A DNA stretch of 64,000 nt from Oncomelania hupensis (GCA_036898135.1 JBAHVR010000302.1:381001-445000); one strand, 5' to 3'; shown: positions 47,897-58,344, numbered from the stretch's first letter. The notes: generated from the sequence alone by a model not told the origin. Made by a program: numbers and translations.

Positions 47897-49976
47897 ATGT
47901 CTGTGCCTCCGAAGATACGAAAGCTGTGAGTATTTTCTCGTTTTTTCCATTTCTCTTCTTATATTGACTTTTGATAAAGTGTTGTGATTTCTCATTTTGA
48001 CTAGCTCATTCGAAACATCGGTTGTTATTGTTTTTAAGCATACGTTATGTTCCTTCAATTGCAAGGTCTGTGAAAATTAGATCAAAGTCTATTGCAGACT
48101 GCATGGCATAAGGTTCAGCTACTCGTAGTGCGGTCAAATCGGAACACCAAAACGGAGGCTAAAGTGGAACAGTGTTCCAGATTACCCGCACTGTTCCTTA
48201 TTTACCACCTTGTAAAATCTTCTTCTTTTTTTCAGCTCACCACAAGCTATGGGCAACGCATTGTCATCAGTTAGAAATATGGACATGGGTCTCCGGGCTG
48301 CCTCACGATCCTATGGGATACCTGTAACTACTCTGAAAAGGCACTTGGATGGTGGGAACAAATACGCAATAGAGTGCTGCGCACATAGGAGCAGGCCATC
48401 AACATTACCACAAGAGCTAGAAGAACAGCTGTGTTCCCACATTCTTGAATCGGAAAGATTACTCTTTGGATTCACGAGACGGGACGTTATGTCCTTAGCG
48501 TTTGAGGTGGCGGAGCAGAACGGCTTGTCACATATGTTCAACAAGGAAAAGAGAACTGCAGGAAAGGACTGGCTGAAACTTTTCCTCAGACGGCACCCAC
48601 AACTTTCATTGAGGCAGCCTGAAGCTACGTCATTGTCCAGAGCAGCAGGGTTCAACCGTGAAAGCGTGTGGAGATTCTTTGACATCCTGGAAAGGCTGAT
48701 TGATGAGCATGGTTTTACCGCCACTTCCATTTATAATATGGATGAAACGGCCATTTCGACCGTGCAGAAAAAATGCCAAAGAGTGAAAGCGAAAAAAGGA
48801 AAGCATCAAATAGGCAGTGCGTCTAGCGCCGAAAAAGGGTCCAATACAACCGTCGTATGTTGCACCAGTGCTGCAGGTCATTGGGTTCCGCCACTCATCC
48901 TGTTTAAGAGAAAGAGACTGCCAGATGCACTGAGAGACGGCGCGCCTCCTGGAAGCCTTGTGACAGGGAATGAAAGCGGTTGGATGGACAAGGCGGTGTT
49001 TCTGACGTGGTTGCATCACTTCGTTTCCACCGTAAAACCAACACCAGATAAAAAGGTCTTGCTTGTCCTTGACGGCCACACTTCCCACACTAGAAGCCTG
49101 GAAGCAGTTGACCTGGCCAGAAAGCATGGAGTTGTAATGGTATCCCTTCCTCCGCACACAACCCATCGACTCCAGCCGCTGGACGTGTCGTTTTTCAGAC
49201 CACTCCAGACTTTCTATTGTCAGGCACAAGAGTCGTGGCTCAGAAACCATGCCGGGAGAGCAATCACGGCATTCCAGATCTGTCAACTGTTCAACACAGC
49301 TTTCTCAAAGGCAGCTACCCTGGCTAATGCTGCATCTGGATTTGCCAAGTGCGGGATTTGGCCTTGTGACAGAAACATCTTCGGTGACGAAGATTTCAAT
49401 GATGTTGATACAGCCTGCTCTCATTCTGCATCTGAACAAGTCATCTTACCTACATCACAGTCCTCGGATCCTCCCCAACCTGGAAACTCTTCATCGCGAT
49501 CTGATGTGCCAGGTGTCCCTGATTCGCCAGCCGTCTCTGATCTGACAGTTGAACCAGATGTCTCTGATCCGCCAACTGAGCCAGGCGTCTCTAATCCGCC
49601 AGCTGTGTCTGATCCGCCAGTTGTGTCCTGTCCGCCAGGTGTGTCTGATTCGTCAACTGCCCCTGATCCGCCAGCTTATGACAAAAATACTCCAACCATC
49701 CCACCGCGTCCACCGCGTAAGCTTACTTACACGTTATCAACGCCACCTCCGATTCCACCACGTCCATCAAACATAGCTGCTTGTTCATCCAAGAATATGC
49801 ATATCATTCCACAACAGCTGGCAGAATCTGTGGAGTCCACACACCCTCCTCCTTTGCCCCCACGGCACCAACTACGCCGTGCTTCGAGGTTACCCTCATC
49901 AGTCTCAGCCTTCAACAATGATAGAGTTGTGAAAACAAACCCTGATGGTAGATTTTTTTCCGCAGCGTGGCCATAG
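47897..49976 (+). pseudogene. Pogo/Tigger-like transposase with proline-rich C-terminus
   Basis: DDE transposase of the pogo/CENP-B type, which would bind the terminal repeats and cut and paste the element. The main ORF is open from 48249, but a short first exon is likely. ATG at 47897 encodes MSVPPKIRKL, a GTGAGT donor lies at 47926, and a TTTTTTTCAG acceptor ends at 48235. Joined in frame, the sequence reads SPQAM then GNALSSVRN, the normal start of a psq-type helix-turn-helix (LRAASRSYGIPVTTLKRHL). A CENP-B-like HTH follows (48420-48720). Catalytic motifs are YNMDETAI, LLVLDGHTSHT and HTTHRLQPLDVSFFRPLQ, so the DDD triad is present. After GIWPCDRN comes a linker rich in SDPP and PPRP. The frame is lost near 49965, giving a stop at 49976. 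Confidence 0.88.
47926..48235 (+). other. Predicted intron in the transposase gene
   Basis: A 310-bp interval with a GTGAGT donor and a T-rich TTTTTTTCAG acceptor. Splicing would keep frame and add ten N-terminal residues that complete the HTH region. Not proven; it rests on splice signals and frame. Confidence 0.6.
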
Positions 49977-50749
49977 CTGAAAATGACTATTTGCAAAATG
50001 CTCCAAGAGATCAAAATGGTACATTGCTTGACCCAGTTATGAGGATTCAAGAACAAAGCAAAGCGGACGAGCTGCGAGCGCAGACAGCTCAGTACATGTG
50101 TGATCATATCAGTGACTTTACTGCAGTGGAATCGGGCATCAACAGTGACATGCCTGCCAATGGTCCAAGGTTTTCATCCATCTGCGACCGGATTGCTGCA
50201 ATGACATCTCCAACCACTCCAATTGGGGAACTGGAGATCACTGCAGCTAGCGAGGTTCTCAAAAAGCCAATAGACATTGTTGACTCTCGCAACGGCCATG
50301 TTCTAAAGTACAATGCAGACAAATTTCGAGTTCCTCCACTCAAGCTACGGTACACAGCTCATGGCGATAACTGCGGACATTATGAATGTCTTGTTCCACA
50401 TTTCATAACAGTTCAGCAACTTTCTCCACTGCATTTTTGTGTTGCGGCTAGCACAACAAAAAGGAGCCAAAGAAAAACCATGTCCGAAGTATTAACGTCA
50501 TCTCCGTACAAGAAAAAACTCACGGAATCAACGAAGACAGCTCAGCCCAAAACGAGAAAAACCAAGCTCAAGACCAAGAAAATGTCATCACTGCCAACAC
50601 TGACTGAAGAGTGGTATTGTTTTCTGTGTGGAGACTACTGTCAAGAAGACATGATTCAGTGTCTAAAGTGCAGTATGTGGGTGCACGAAGACTGCGCTGG
50701 AACGCGTGGACAGAAGGGGTTCACATGTGAACTTTGCAAAGACACTTAA
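49920..50749 (+). pseudogene. OTU-like protease region and PHD finger, 3' part of the transposase ORF
   Basis: The same reading direction, shifted by one base near 49965. Across the shift, NPDGRFF is followed by SAAVAIAEN, which fits the start of an OTU cysteine protease (usual form DGNCLFRAV). In that alignment the catalytic Cys is Phe here. Further on, GELEITAASEVLKKPIDI and CGHYECLVP fit the OTU core and its catalytic His. A Lys/Thr/Ser-rich segment follows, then a PHD finger, WYCFLCGDYC...CLKCSMWVHEDCAG...CELC, with a C4HC3 pattern (50612-50740). The stop is at 50749. OTU domains remove ubiquitin-like modifiers and PHD fingers read histone tails; those roles here are inference. Confidence 0.78.
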
Positions 50750-51558
50750 GACTTTGGGGAGCTGTGAGAGCTATGCGTCCCCATTTGATTCACTTAAAAT
50801 ATTTTTTAAAATATTATTATTTTACTGTATAATTTCAAATACTTTAATACAGTAACTTATATGTATTCTGTTTTTTTCTTTCATTGGGAAATTTAGGTCT
50901 GCTGAGACCTTTTGATGTTTAAGATATTCTGGAAGAATGGACTATTTTTTGTTTGGTTTTGTCTAAAATACAGAACAAGTATTTGAATAGTTGATTTTCA
51001 AGTTCATGAATATTTTCTTTAAAACTTTATTGACACAGGCAAAAGTGTTACAGCAAAGGATATTACAATGTGTTATATATTCATTGTCCTGATGAGCAAT
51101 TGACAGTCCTTTGTTTTTATATTATTATTTTTTATTACATAAGAAGTGCTATTAATTTTGAGCAAGAGAGCGATGATAATATAATTTATTACCAAGCTAT
51201 TCACGGAATTTTGGTTTACTGTTGTTAAAGTAAAAATCTACCAAAAATGCCAGTCATTCACGCTCACACTCGCATACAAGCAAGCACCGATACAAATATC
51301 AAAATGCTAAAAATTATACATGTATAATATACAATATGGTAGTGTTCCTTATTTCACCTCCCACCGTTCCAAATTTCCCTACCAGGGGTGCAATCCGGAA
51401 CAATTTCAAAGAATTTTAGAACTCATCTGACAAAGCTACAATCAAGACCTGCCCTAAATCTTTATTATAGGATCATAGTTCAATTAGTTCTGAATTCAAC
51501 CATGCCAAAATCCTGTGTTTTTCTCTTCTGACGTGGCAGTTATTGACGTTTTTGCTTA
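50750..51558 (+). other. 3' untranslated part of the pogo/Tigger-like element
   Basis: A/T-rich, with no ORF. Candidate polyadenylation words are sparse. GTTCC/GGAAC words reappear from 51340 towards the right end. Confidence 0.6.
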
Positions 51559-51836
51559 AGTGTTCCGGATTTGCCGACTTTCCCCTACTATAACATCAGT
51601 TTAAAAACATTAGCAATGAATTAAGTGTGGGATTGGCAAAAGTTTTAATCAATTCTCCAGTTGCTCGTTTTATTTAACTGAAATTGTTATTGTTCTGTTA
51701 GATAGATCGTAATAGTCCCTGTGTGCATGTATGTGTTCATATGTGTCTGTTTAAATGCGTGAATCTGTATGTATGGTCTTTATCATCTCGATGAAAAAAA
51801 GACGTTAATAAAACCAACCAACCAACCAACCAACCA

Positions 51837-51837
<1 letters not shown>

Positions 51838-51899
<62 letters not shown>

Positions 51900-51950
51900 G
51901 CTACTATTACTACTATTACTACTACCACTACTACTACTAATAATAATAAA
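51838..51950. repeat. (CTA)n array, right part
   Basis: CTA/ACT units with several TTA and CCA variants, ending in AAT units near 51937-51950. Confidence 0.93.
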
Positions 51951-52035
51951 TGTAGATTTATATAGCGCCGCATCACAGCCACAAGTAGCTGTGCTCTCCG
52001 CGTTTGACACATTCATACACCATTTATACTACACA

Positions 52036-52128
52036 GTGATGCCGTGCTAACATCACCCCTGTTAGTCGCCTCTTACGACACGCCGGGAAACGTTGGGTCT
52101 ATTCTATTTGCCCGAACCCACAGAGCTC
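52036..52128 (-). mobile_element. 93-bp retroposed RTE 5' leader piece
   Basis: On the minus strand it reads CTCTGTGGGTTCGGG and continues as the first part of the RTE leader (4728-4820), stopping after GGCATCAC. ATACTACACA is duplicated exactly on both sides (52026-52035 and 52129-52138). Retroposed copies usually keep the 3' end; this one keeps only the 5' end. Confidence 0.8.
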
Positions 52129-52246
52129 ATACTACACAACAACAGTAGGAATATAAAGTCTGAATAAATTCACTAAAAATGTACAACATAATGTTAAAAA
52201 GATTCAATAAAAATATTACATTGAAACACATAAAGAGGCAACTAAG

Positions 52247-52783
52247 CTATAGAAGGTGTTTATGGAAAAGATATGTTTTGAGTTGTCGTTTAAACGCTTG
52301 TGGTGTTTGCGCATGGCGGATATTGTGTGGAAGGGAATTCCATTGAGTGGATGCACAGAAAGCAAAGGTGCGTTCTCCATAAGTTTTTGTTTTGACAAGT
52401 GGGATGATGAAGGTGCGTTGGTCTGATGCGGAACGGAGCTGTCTGCGTGGTACGTAGGGTATGAGCATGTCAGAAAAGTATGCAGGGGAAGTGCCGAAGA
52501 AAAAGTTGAAGCAGAGTGTGGAAATTTTGTATTCTATACGTGCAGATATGGGCAACCAGTGCAAGGAACGTAGTAGGGGAGTGACACGATCTCTTCTGCA
52601 AGCCTTGAGAACAAGGCGTGCAGCTGCATTTTGTACTTTTTGAAGTTTGTAGAGAAGATCTTGGGAGCAGCCTGCAAGAAGAGAATTGCAGTAATCCAGT
52701 TTTGAAAGAACAAAAGAGCAAACTAAGATGATCGTGGTTTGTTGTGAAAGACAAGAGCGAATAGAACTGATTTTGCGAAGTTC
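52247..52783 (-). pseudogene. CR1/L2-like LINE, C-terminal coding fragment
   Basis: The minus-strand frame from about 52783 reads SKLDYCNSLLAGCSQDLLYK, VQNAAARLVLKACRRDRVTP, LHWLPISARIEYKI, TKTYGERTFAF, QWNSLPHNIRHAQTPQAFKR and then a stop at 52247. This is the tail of CR1/L2-type RTs, related to but distinct from the 60.3-kb copy. No intact RT palm is present. Confidence 0.85.
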
Positions 52784-52834
52784 AAAATATTATGCAGATT
52801 TACATGTGTTAGAGATGACTACTACTTATAATAA

Positions 52835-52887
52835 AGTGTTCCTAATTCGGCTCTTTGCAGTCCGATGGACGCTATAAACAATGACAA
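52835..52887 (+). mobile_element. Family X micro-copy, 53 bp
   Basis: Contains only the 3' end of family X (CTAATTCGGCTCTTTGCAG, then TCCGATGGACGCTATAAACA). A perfect 11-bp duplication, ACTTATAATAA, flanks it (52824-52834 and 52888-52898). Confidence 0.8.
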
Positions 52888-52890
52888 ACT

Positions 52891-52892
<2 letters not shown>

Positions 52893-52969
<77 letters not shown>
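52893..52969. repeat. (AAT)n microsatellite
   Basis: AAT units that begin within the right-hand target duplication of the family X micro-copy and extend about 75 bp. Confidence 0.95.
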
Positions 52970-52972
<3 letters not shown>

Positions 52973-53006
52973 GAAAAGGAAGATTATCATCATCATCATC
53001 ATCATC

Positions 53007-53123
53007 ATCCGAGCATCAGAGGCTGCTGGAAACGAAACTCTGAAATTATATCCAGTCTATATTCTAGAGAGATCGATGCTCATAAAACAGCAAGTTCTCC
53101 AACATCATCATCACCACCATCAT

Positions 53124-53165
<42 letters not shown>

Positions 53166-53510
53166 TTCATCATCATCATCATCATCATCATCACCATCAT
53201 CATCAACATCATCATCACCATCATCATCAACTGATTTATAACGCGCAAATCTCTCGCCATTACAGCGCTTCTTTTTTTTTTTTTATCAGTTTATAGTCCC
53301 CTCTCTTCCCGATAAGGATTTTCAGAGAGGAGACTTCAAGGCATATAGCCCAGTTATATAGCGCTTTATCACGAGCTGCTCAAGGCCATGGCCCAAACAG
53401 GATCTAGCTCAAGCCACCCTCTGCTTTAGTTATGCGCATCGACCTATCTAGCATATAGACTGGATATAATTTCATCGTATGCTTGCTTCAGCAGCCCATG
53501 ATGCTCGGAT
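53007..53510. repeat. Long inverted repeat around ATC arrays
   Basis: About 90 bp at 53007-53096 is an inverted copy of 53414-53510 (both contain GAAATTATATCCAGTCTATA in opposite senses). Between them are ATC-rich arrays (53102-53228), a T-run, and an antisense SINE-A 3' end (about 53345-53410, ATAGCGCTTTATCACGAGCTG). Two SINE-like copies in opposite orientation are the simplest explanation. Confidence 0.65.
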
Positions 53511-54197
53511 TGCTTGCGGCGTCTATCTGCTTGGTGGTGCCAATGGAGAACAGGGCGGTCCCTGATACTGTAGATCTACGTTGTCGTGCGCGCCAATAAA
53601 CCGCAAGCGTCAAGCGAAACGCGGCAGGCTTGTTGGTTTGATCACGCGTATCTCACTCTGGTGCGGAACGGCTGCGACACGGCAGGAAAAAAGGGGGGTG
53701 AGCGCGTGAGAGGCGGGTTGGGGCACAGGCGCCCGTATCTCTCTGAAAAGCATCCATCTATCTGCTAATTACAATACAAGCAATATAAGTATTCAGACAG
53801 CGCTCCATTAGGCTGATACGGGTGTCTTTGGGGTGCACCCCTACTGCCGATAAAGGTTAATCCTATTATACATCGGCGCCAAATGTTAACTTACCCGCGC
53901 TTGCATTCGAGCCTCTCTCCAACAACGTCTGATGACCCTCACGGGTTAGAAATCAGGCTACAGTGTGCGGATATATCAAACTGGATTATTTTTGTTAGAG
54001 TCATGAATATTCACAATTAGCACATCCCGTTGTCACAAACTGAATGTCTCTATCACACGAAATACACACGAGGAATCACCGTAGTACTGCAAACTATAGA
54101 CACTACATCCAAAGGCTGCAAGAGACATCAAAATTACGGTATTCCTCACCAATCAAAGCGGGAAAAGAGACATAACAATCATTCACGTCATTTGGTG
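53511..54197. other. No gene recognised
   Basis: Unassigned sequence. A short frame at 53586 onward has no family resemblance. Confidence 0.45.
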
Positions 54198-54227
54198 TGT
54201 GTACGCAATCATTTCACGTCGTGTGTG

Positions 54228-54281
<54 letters not shown>

Positions 54282-54370
54282 GGTGTATGTGTGTGTATGT
54301 TTGTGTGTTTGCAAATCATTTCAAGTGATATGTGTGTGTGTGTATGTGTGTGTGTGTGTGTATGTGTGCA
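54198..54370. repeat. (GT)n arrays, imperfect
   Basis: Two GT-rich blocks, about 54220-54310 and 54329-54368. Around and between them, variants of AATCATTTCACGTC recur (54207, 54316, 54375, 54402), so an older unit is repeated with GT arrays inside. Confidence 0.85.
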
Positions 54371-54630
54371 GGCAATCATATCACGTCATATGTGGTGCAC
54401 GCAATCATTTTACGACGTTTGTGTGCGTACGAGAAAGGAAAGCAAACTAATTAAGGTCAGTTTGTCAGTCTGGGGATGGATGAAGTGGGGTTGGGTGAAG
54501 TGGGGGTTTACACAAACCCACATGCATTGTTACTATCTACAGCTGATGCAACCTCGATAATAAACAGCCCACCCCTACCTCAACTATCCTTACTTAACCC
54601 ACTCCCAGACTGAAAAGCTGACCTCAATTA

Positions 54631-54671
54631 CATTACATGATTATTGCTTTAGGTCCAGCGGACTCTTCCGA
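54631..54671 (-). mobile_element. Family X micro-copy, 41 bp
   Basis: An antisense copy of only the last part of family X (GCTTTAGGTCCAGCGGACTC) with its tail. A perfect 11-bp duplication, GACCTCAATTA, flanks it (54620-54630 and 54672-54682). Confidence 0.8.
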
Positions 54672-54682
54672 GACCTCAATTA

Positions 54683-54876
54683 GCTTGCTTCCCTTTTTAT
54701 AATGTTATATGGCATACGTATACGAATAGTAAGCCTACTTCTGCCAAGAAACCTAATGATTCGGTGACGCCAGTGGGTGGGAACTTGCAATATTGAGAAG
54801 GGGCTCATCAAGTAAAGCTTAGTATGAAAAGGAAGCACTTCAATTGAAAATTACAATAATCACTTTGACTGCCTCT

Positions 54877-54908
<32 letters not shown>

Positions 54909-55047
54909 CTCTTTCTCTTTCTTTCTCTCTCTGCATTAAACACAAGGCGCGCGACAACAAAGACAACAACCGAGCAATGCTAAATGCGTCATGGAATTTT
55001 ACCAATGACAACATTGCTGTGCACGAAATGCACAGAGCGAGAATAAG

Positions 55048-55093
<46 letters not shown>

Positions 55094-55542
55094 GAGAGAG
55101 TGAGAGAGAGAAAGGGTGGAGTTGGGTAGGGGGCGGGAGGTGGTGTTGGTGGTGGTGGTATTGTTGTGGAGGGAAGGGAGGGGGGGCTGGGTAGAGAGGA
55201 GGCTGATTGGTAGGAGTGGGAGGGCGGAAGTAAGGGTAAAACATCCCAGCTAAACCATAATTATGTCTCCAAGGAGATTTCAGTTTAAATAACACACACA
55301 CACACATAGAAAAAGACAAGGGACTGTACTCCAATGTTTTGCCAGATAGACAAAAGGGTTGTGCAGAACACAAGTGATCAAGCTGGCTCGCATACAGAGA
55401 GGGGACAGGAGTTCATTGATAACATCTTGGATACAATCCTTACTAGTTGCTGTCCTCCCTGGGATGAGGGAATGAAAAGAAAGATCTCTCTCTCCTTCTC
55501 TGCCACATATGACCAAAAAGAGTGATTTGAAGCTTTCTGCTG
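54683..55542. other. Simple repeats; no gene
   Basis: CTGT units at 54872-54903, CT tract at 54905-54932, AG tract at 55053-55110, a G-rich tract at 55120-55195. No supported gene. Confidence 0.6.
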
Positions 55543-55975
55543 TATTTAGGGAGGCACTGTGGTCTAATGGTAGTGCTTCGGCTTGCGGATCGGAAGGTCC
55601 CGGGTTCGAGCCCTGGCCGAGCCATTGTGTTGTGTCCCTGGGAAAGACACTTTACTCCTGTTTTCCTACTCCTTCGGATGAGAGTATAAACCGAGGTCTA
55701 GTCTGTGTCGCATACATTCCATCATAACGGACTTTAAAGATCCTGACGCTCATGTCCTAGACGGGTGAGTGCCGGTGACAAGAAAACACCCAGCATGCAC
55801 CTAGGTCCTTCTCCCCCATCCCTGGCTGCCCAGGATTGTGCTCAGTTGTCCGGGCGTCAGACCATGCGCCCAAAGGCTGCAGGTGGGCGTCTCGGGCGGC
55901 TTGAGTTAGATGCTGTATCGGCCAGCGCCTTGAGCAGCTCTTGAGCTGGAAAAGCGCTATATAAGAACGATTTTA
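55543..55975 (+). mobile_element. tRNA-derived SINE (SINE-A), full length
   Basis: The head has a TGGTCTAATGGTAG A-box (about 55560) and a GGGTTCGAGCCC B-box (about 55603) at tRNA spacing. A long body follows, ending GCGCTATATAAGAACG and an A/T-rich tail. About 430 bp. Partial copies are at 15385, 36575, 42128-45622 and 53345, all antisense. Pol III would transcribe it from the internal boxes. The LINE that mobilises it is not identified. Confidence 0.85.
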
Positions 55976-56880
<905 letters not shown>

Positions 56881-57092
56881 TTTTAATTATTATTTTAAAA
56901 AATTATTACTATCATCTTCATCATCAACATTATCATTATTTTAAAAAAAGGTAATACAATTAAAATAAATTAATAAAATGAAAATGAGACCTGGGAATAA
57001 TTGTTATGATGACTAATAACAATATTGTTCACAGTTGTAAATGGATGTAACATATGGCGTCGCCACATCGGAGAAACCGCATATTTAGTTTT

Positions 57093-57250
57093 CACACACA
57101 CACACACCCACCCACCCACCCACCCACATACACACACACACACACACACCTACACACACACACAAGCAGGCTCACAGCTTAACAACCAATACACATATAT
57201 ACACACACACACACACCCACACACACACACACACACCCACTCACACAACC
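57093..57250. repeat. CA-rich array, left flank of the first telomere-repeat MITE
   Basis: CA units with CCCA and CTA interruptions, running to the MITE boundary. Confidence 0.92.
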
Positions 57251-57252
57251 GT

Positions 57253-57504
57253 GTAGAAACGCCGTTGTGATGACTTTCATGAAACTCACATACGTTACTT
57301 TGACATTTTTACGAATTTGTCAATTTTTTAAAGCTAACCCTAACCCTTTCCCTAACTCTAACCCTAACTCAAACCCTAACCCTTAACCTAACCCTAAATC
57401 AGCCCTAACCCTAACGGAACACTGTTTTGACGTCAAAATAACGGGGTCCGTCAAAAGAAAGTACGTATAGGTTCAAGTGTATGTCAGAATAAAGGCGTTT
57501 CTAC
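57253..57504. mobile_element. MITE with telomere-like hexamers, copy 1
   Basis: Left end GTAGAAACGCCGTT; right end GGCGTTTCTAC as its inverted partner. The centre holds variant CCCTAA units (57338-57415) followed by TGACGTCA at 57428-57435. Not a chromosome end: the hexamer stretch is about 75 bp, imperfect and internal. No ORF. CA arrays lie on both sides. Confidence 0.75.
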
Positions 57505-57680
57505 CTAACCACAAACACACACACGCACACACAACAGCAGGCTCATAGCTAAACAACCAATACACATACACACACACATACAAACATACACATACAAGCA
57601 CACACACCCATACACACACGCACGCACACACACGCACCCACCCATAGACACACACACACACACACACACACACAAGCAGT
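57505..57680. repeat. CA-rich array, right flank of MITE copy 1
   Basis: CA units. The words AGCAGGCTCA and AACAACCAATACACATA appear here (57535-57570) and in the left array (57165-57200), so the flanks share an older unit. Confidence 0.88.
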
Positions 57681-58262
57681 GACAACTACATACACTGCTA
57701 TATTCACGCAAGCACTCCATTTTTCAACAACTTTGAAGAGGCTGTGATCGAGGCTCACAACCGCTCTCTTCTTGCTTTCCATGTCCGATTGTTTACTTTA
57801 ACCACGCCCACTTCGGCATAAACTCAATAACCACGACAGCTGGGGGATATGTAAAAGAGTTCTCCTTTCTCGTTTTATTAGCAAGTTTACCCCATTGAAG
57901 CTTAGCCTACCTGAAATTCTCCAACATGTCTTTCATCTCACACAACGTAGCTGAGGCTCTCCCAGATCCTCTTATAATAATTTCGTAATTTCTTGAAAGA
58001 GATACACAATCTTTTCTTATTTTACAAGTCTTAGCAGCTACTTAACAGGGTACTTATTACGTAGGGTTGGGTATCTTATAGTACCTAATACTATTATTGA
58101 GTTATTTATTTAGTTATTTATAAGGTGCTTTCCCTCGCAGAGATCAAAGCGCACACAAACACACCCACACACACCATGTGTACCGCGCAGGCACACACAC
58201 AAATAGCAGCAATGATTAAAAAAAAAAAAGAAGCGTTTCAGCTGAAGGTTTTTTTTAAAAGG
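57681..58262. other. No gene recognised
   Basis: Unassigned sequence. Confidence 0.5.

Positions 58263-58344
<82 letters not shown>

Larger units (their letters stand above)
47763..51585 (+). mobile_element. Pogo/Tigger-like DNA transposon with transposase-OTU-PHD ORF
   Basis: The left end reads AGGGAAAGTCGGTAAAG, and the right end, read inward, GGGGAAAGTCGGCAAATCC. The terminal repeats agree over about 15 bases, with further subterminal similarity (CGGAACAC). TA is duplicated at 47761-47762 and 51586-51587, as pogo-type elements do. It contains one interrupted gene (47897-50749) and a long 3' untranslated region with no other ORF. GGAACA/TGTTCC words repeat near both ends and are candidate transposase sites. 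At 3823 bp it is longer than typical Tigger elements because of the added 3' domains. Confidence 0.9.
47506..51837 (+). mobile_element. I-type LINE second copy, in a CTA array, split by a pogo/Tigger-like transposon
   Basis: The left piece (47506-47760) encodes ANRILLNSIKTKYC and CICDEPLTLKHILFHC, matching the C-terminus of the 32.9-35.6 kb copy. The right piece (51586-51837) has the last codons (LINSPVARFI then stop, about 51640-51677) and the CCAA tail (51814-51837). The 3.8-kb DNA transposon between them accounts for the gap. CTA repeats lie on both outer sides, so the target was a CTA array and its duplication cannot be measured. The coding remnants carry stops and shifts. Confidence 0.85.

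Noticed and set aside
48311..49286. Minus-strand ORFs opposite the transposase
   Set aside because: They show no domain and mirror the open transposase frame.
57338..57415. A chromosome end (telomere)
   Set aside because: The hexamers are short, imperfect, internal to a repeated element and found at three places.
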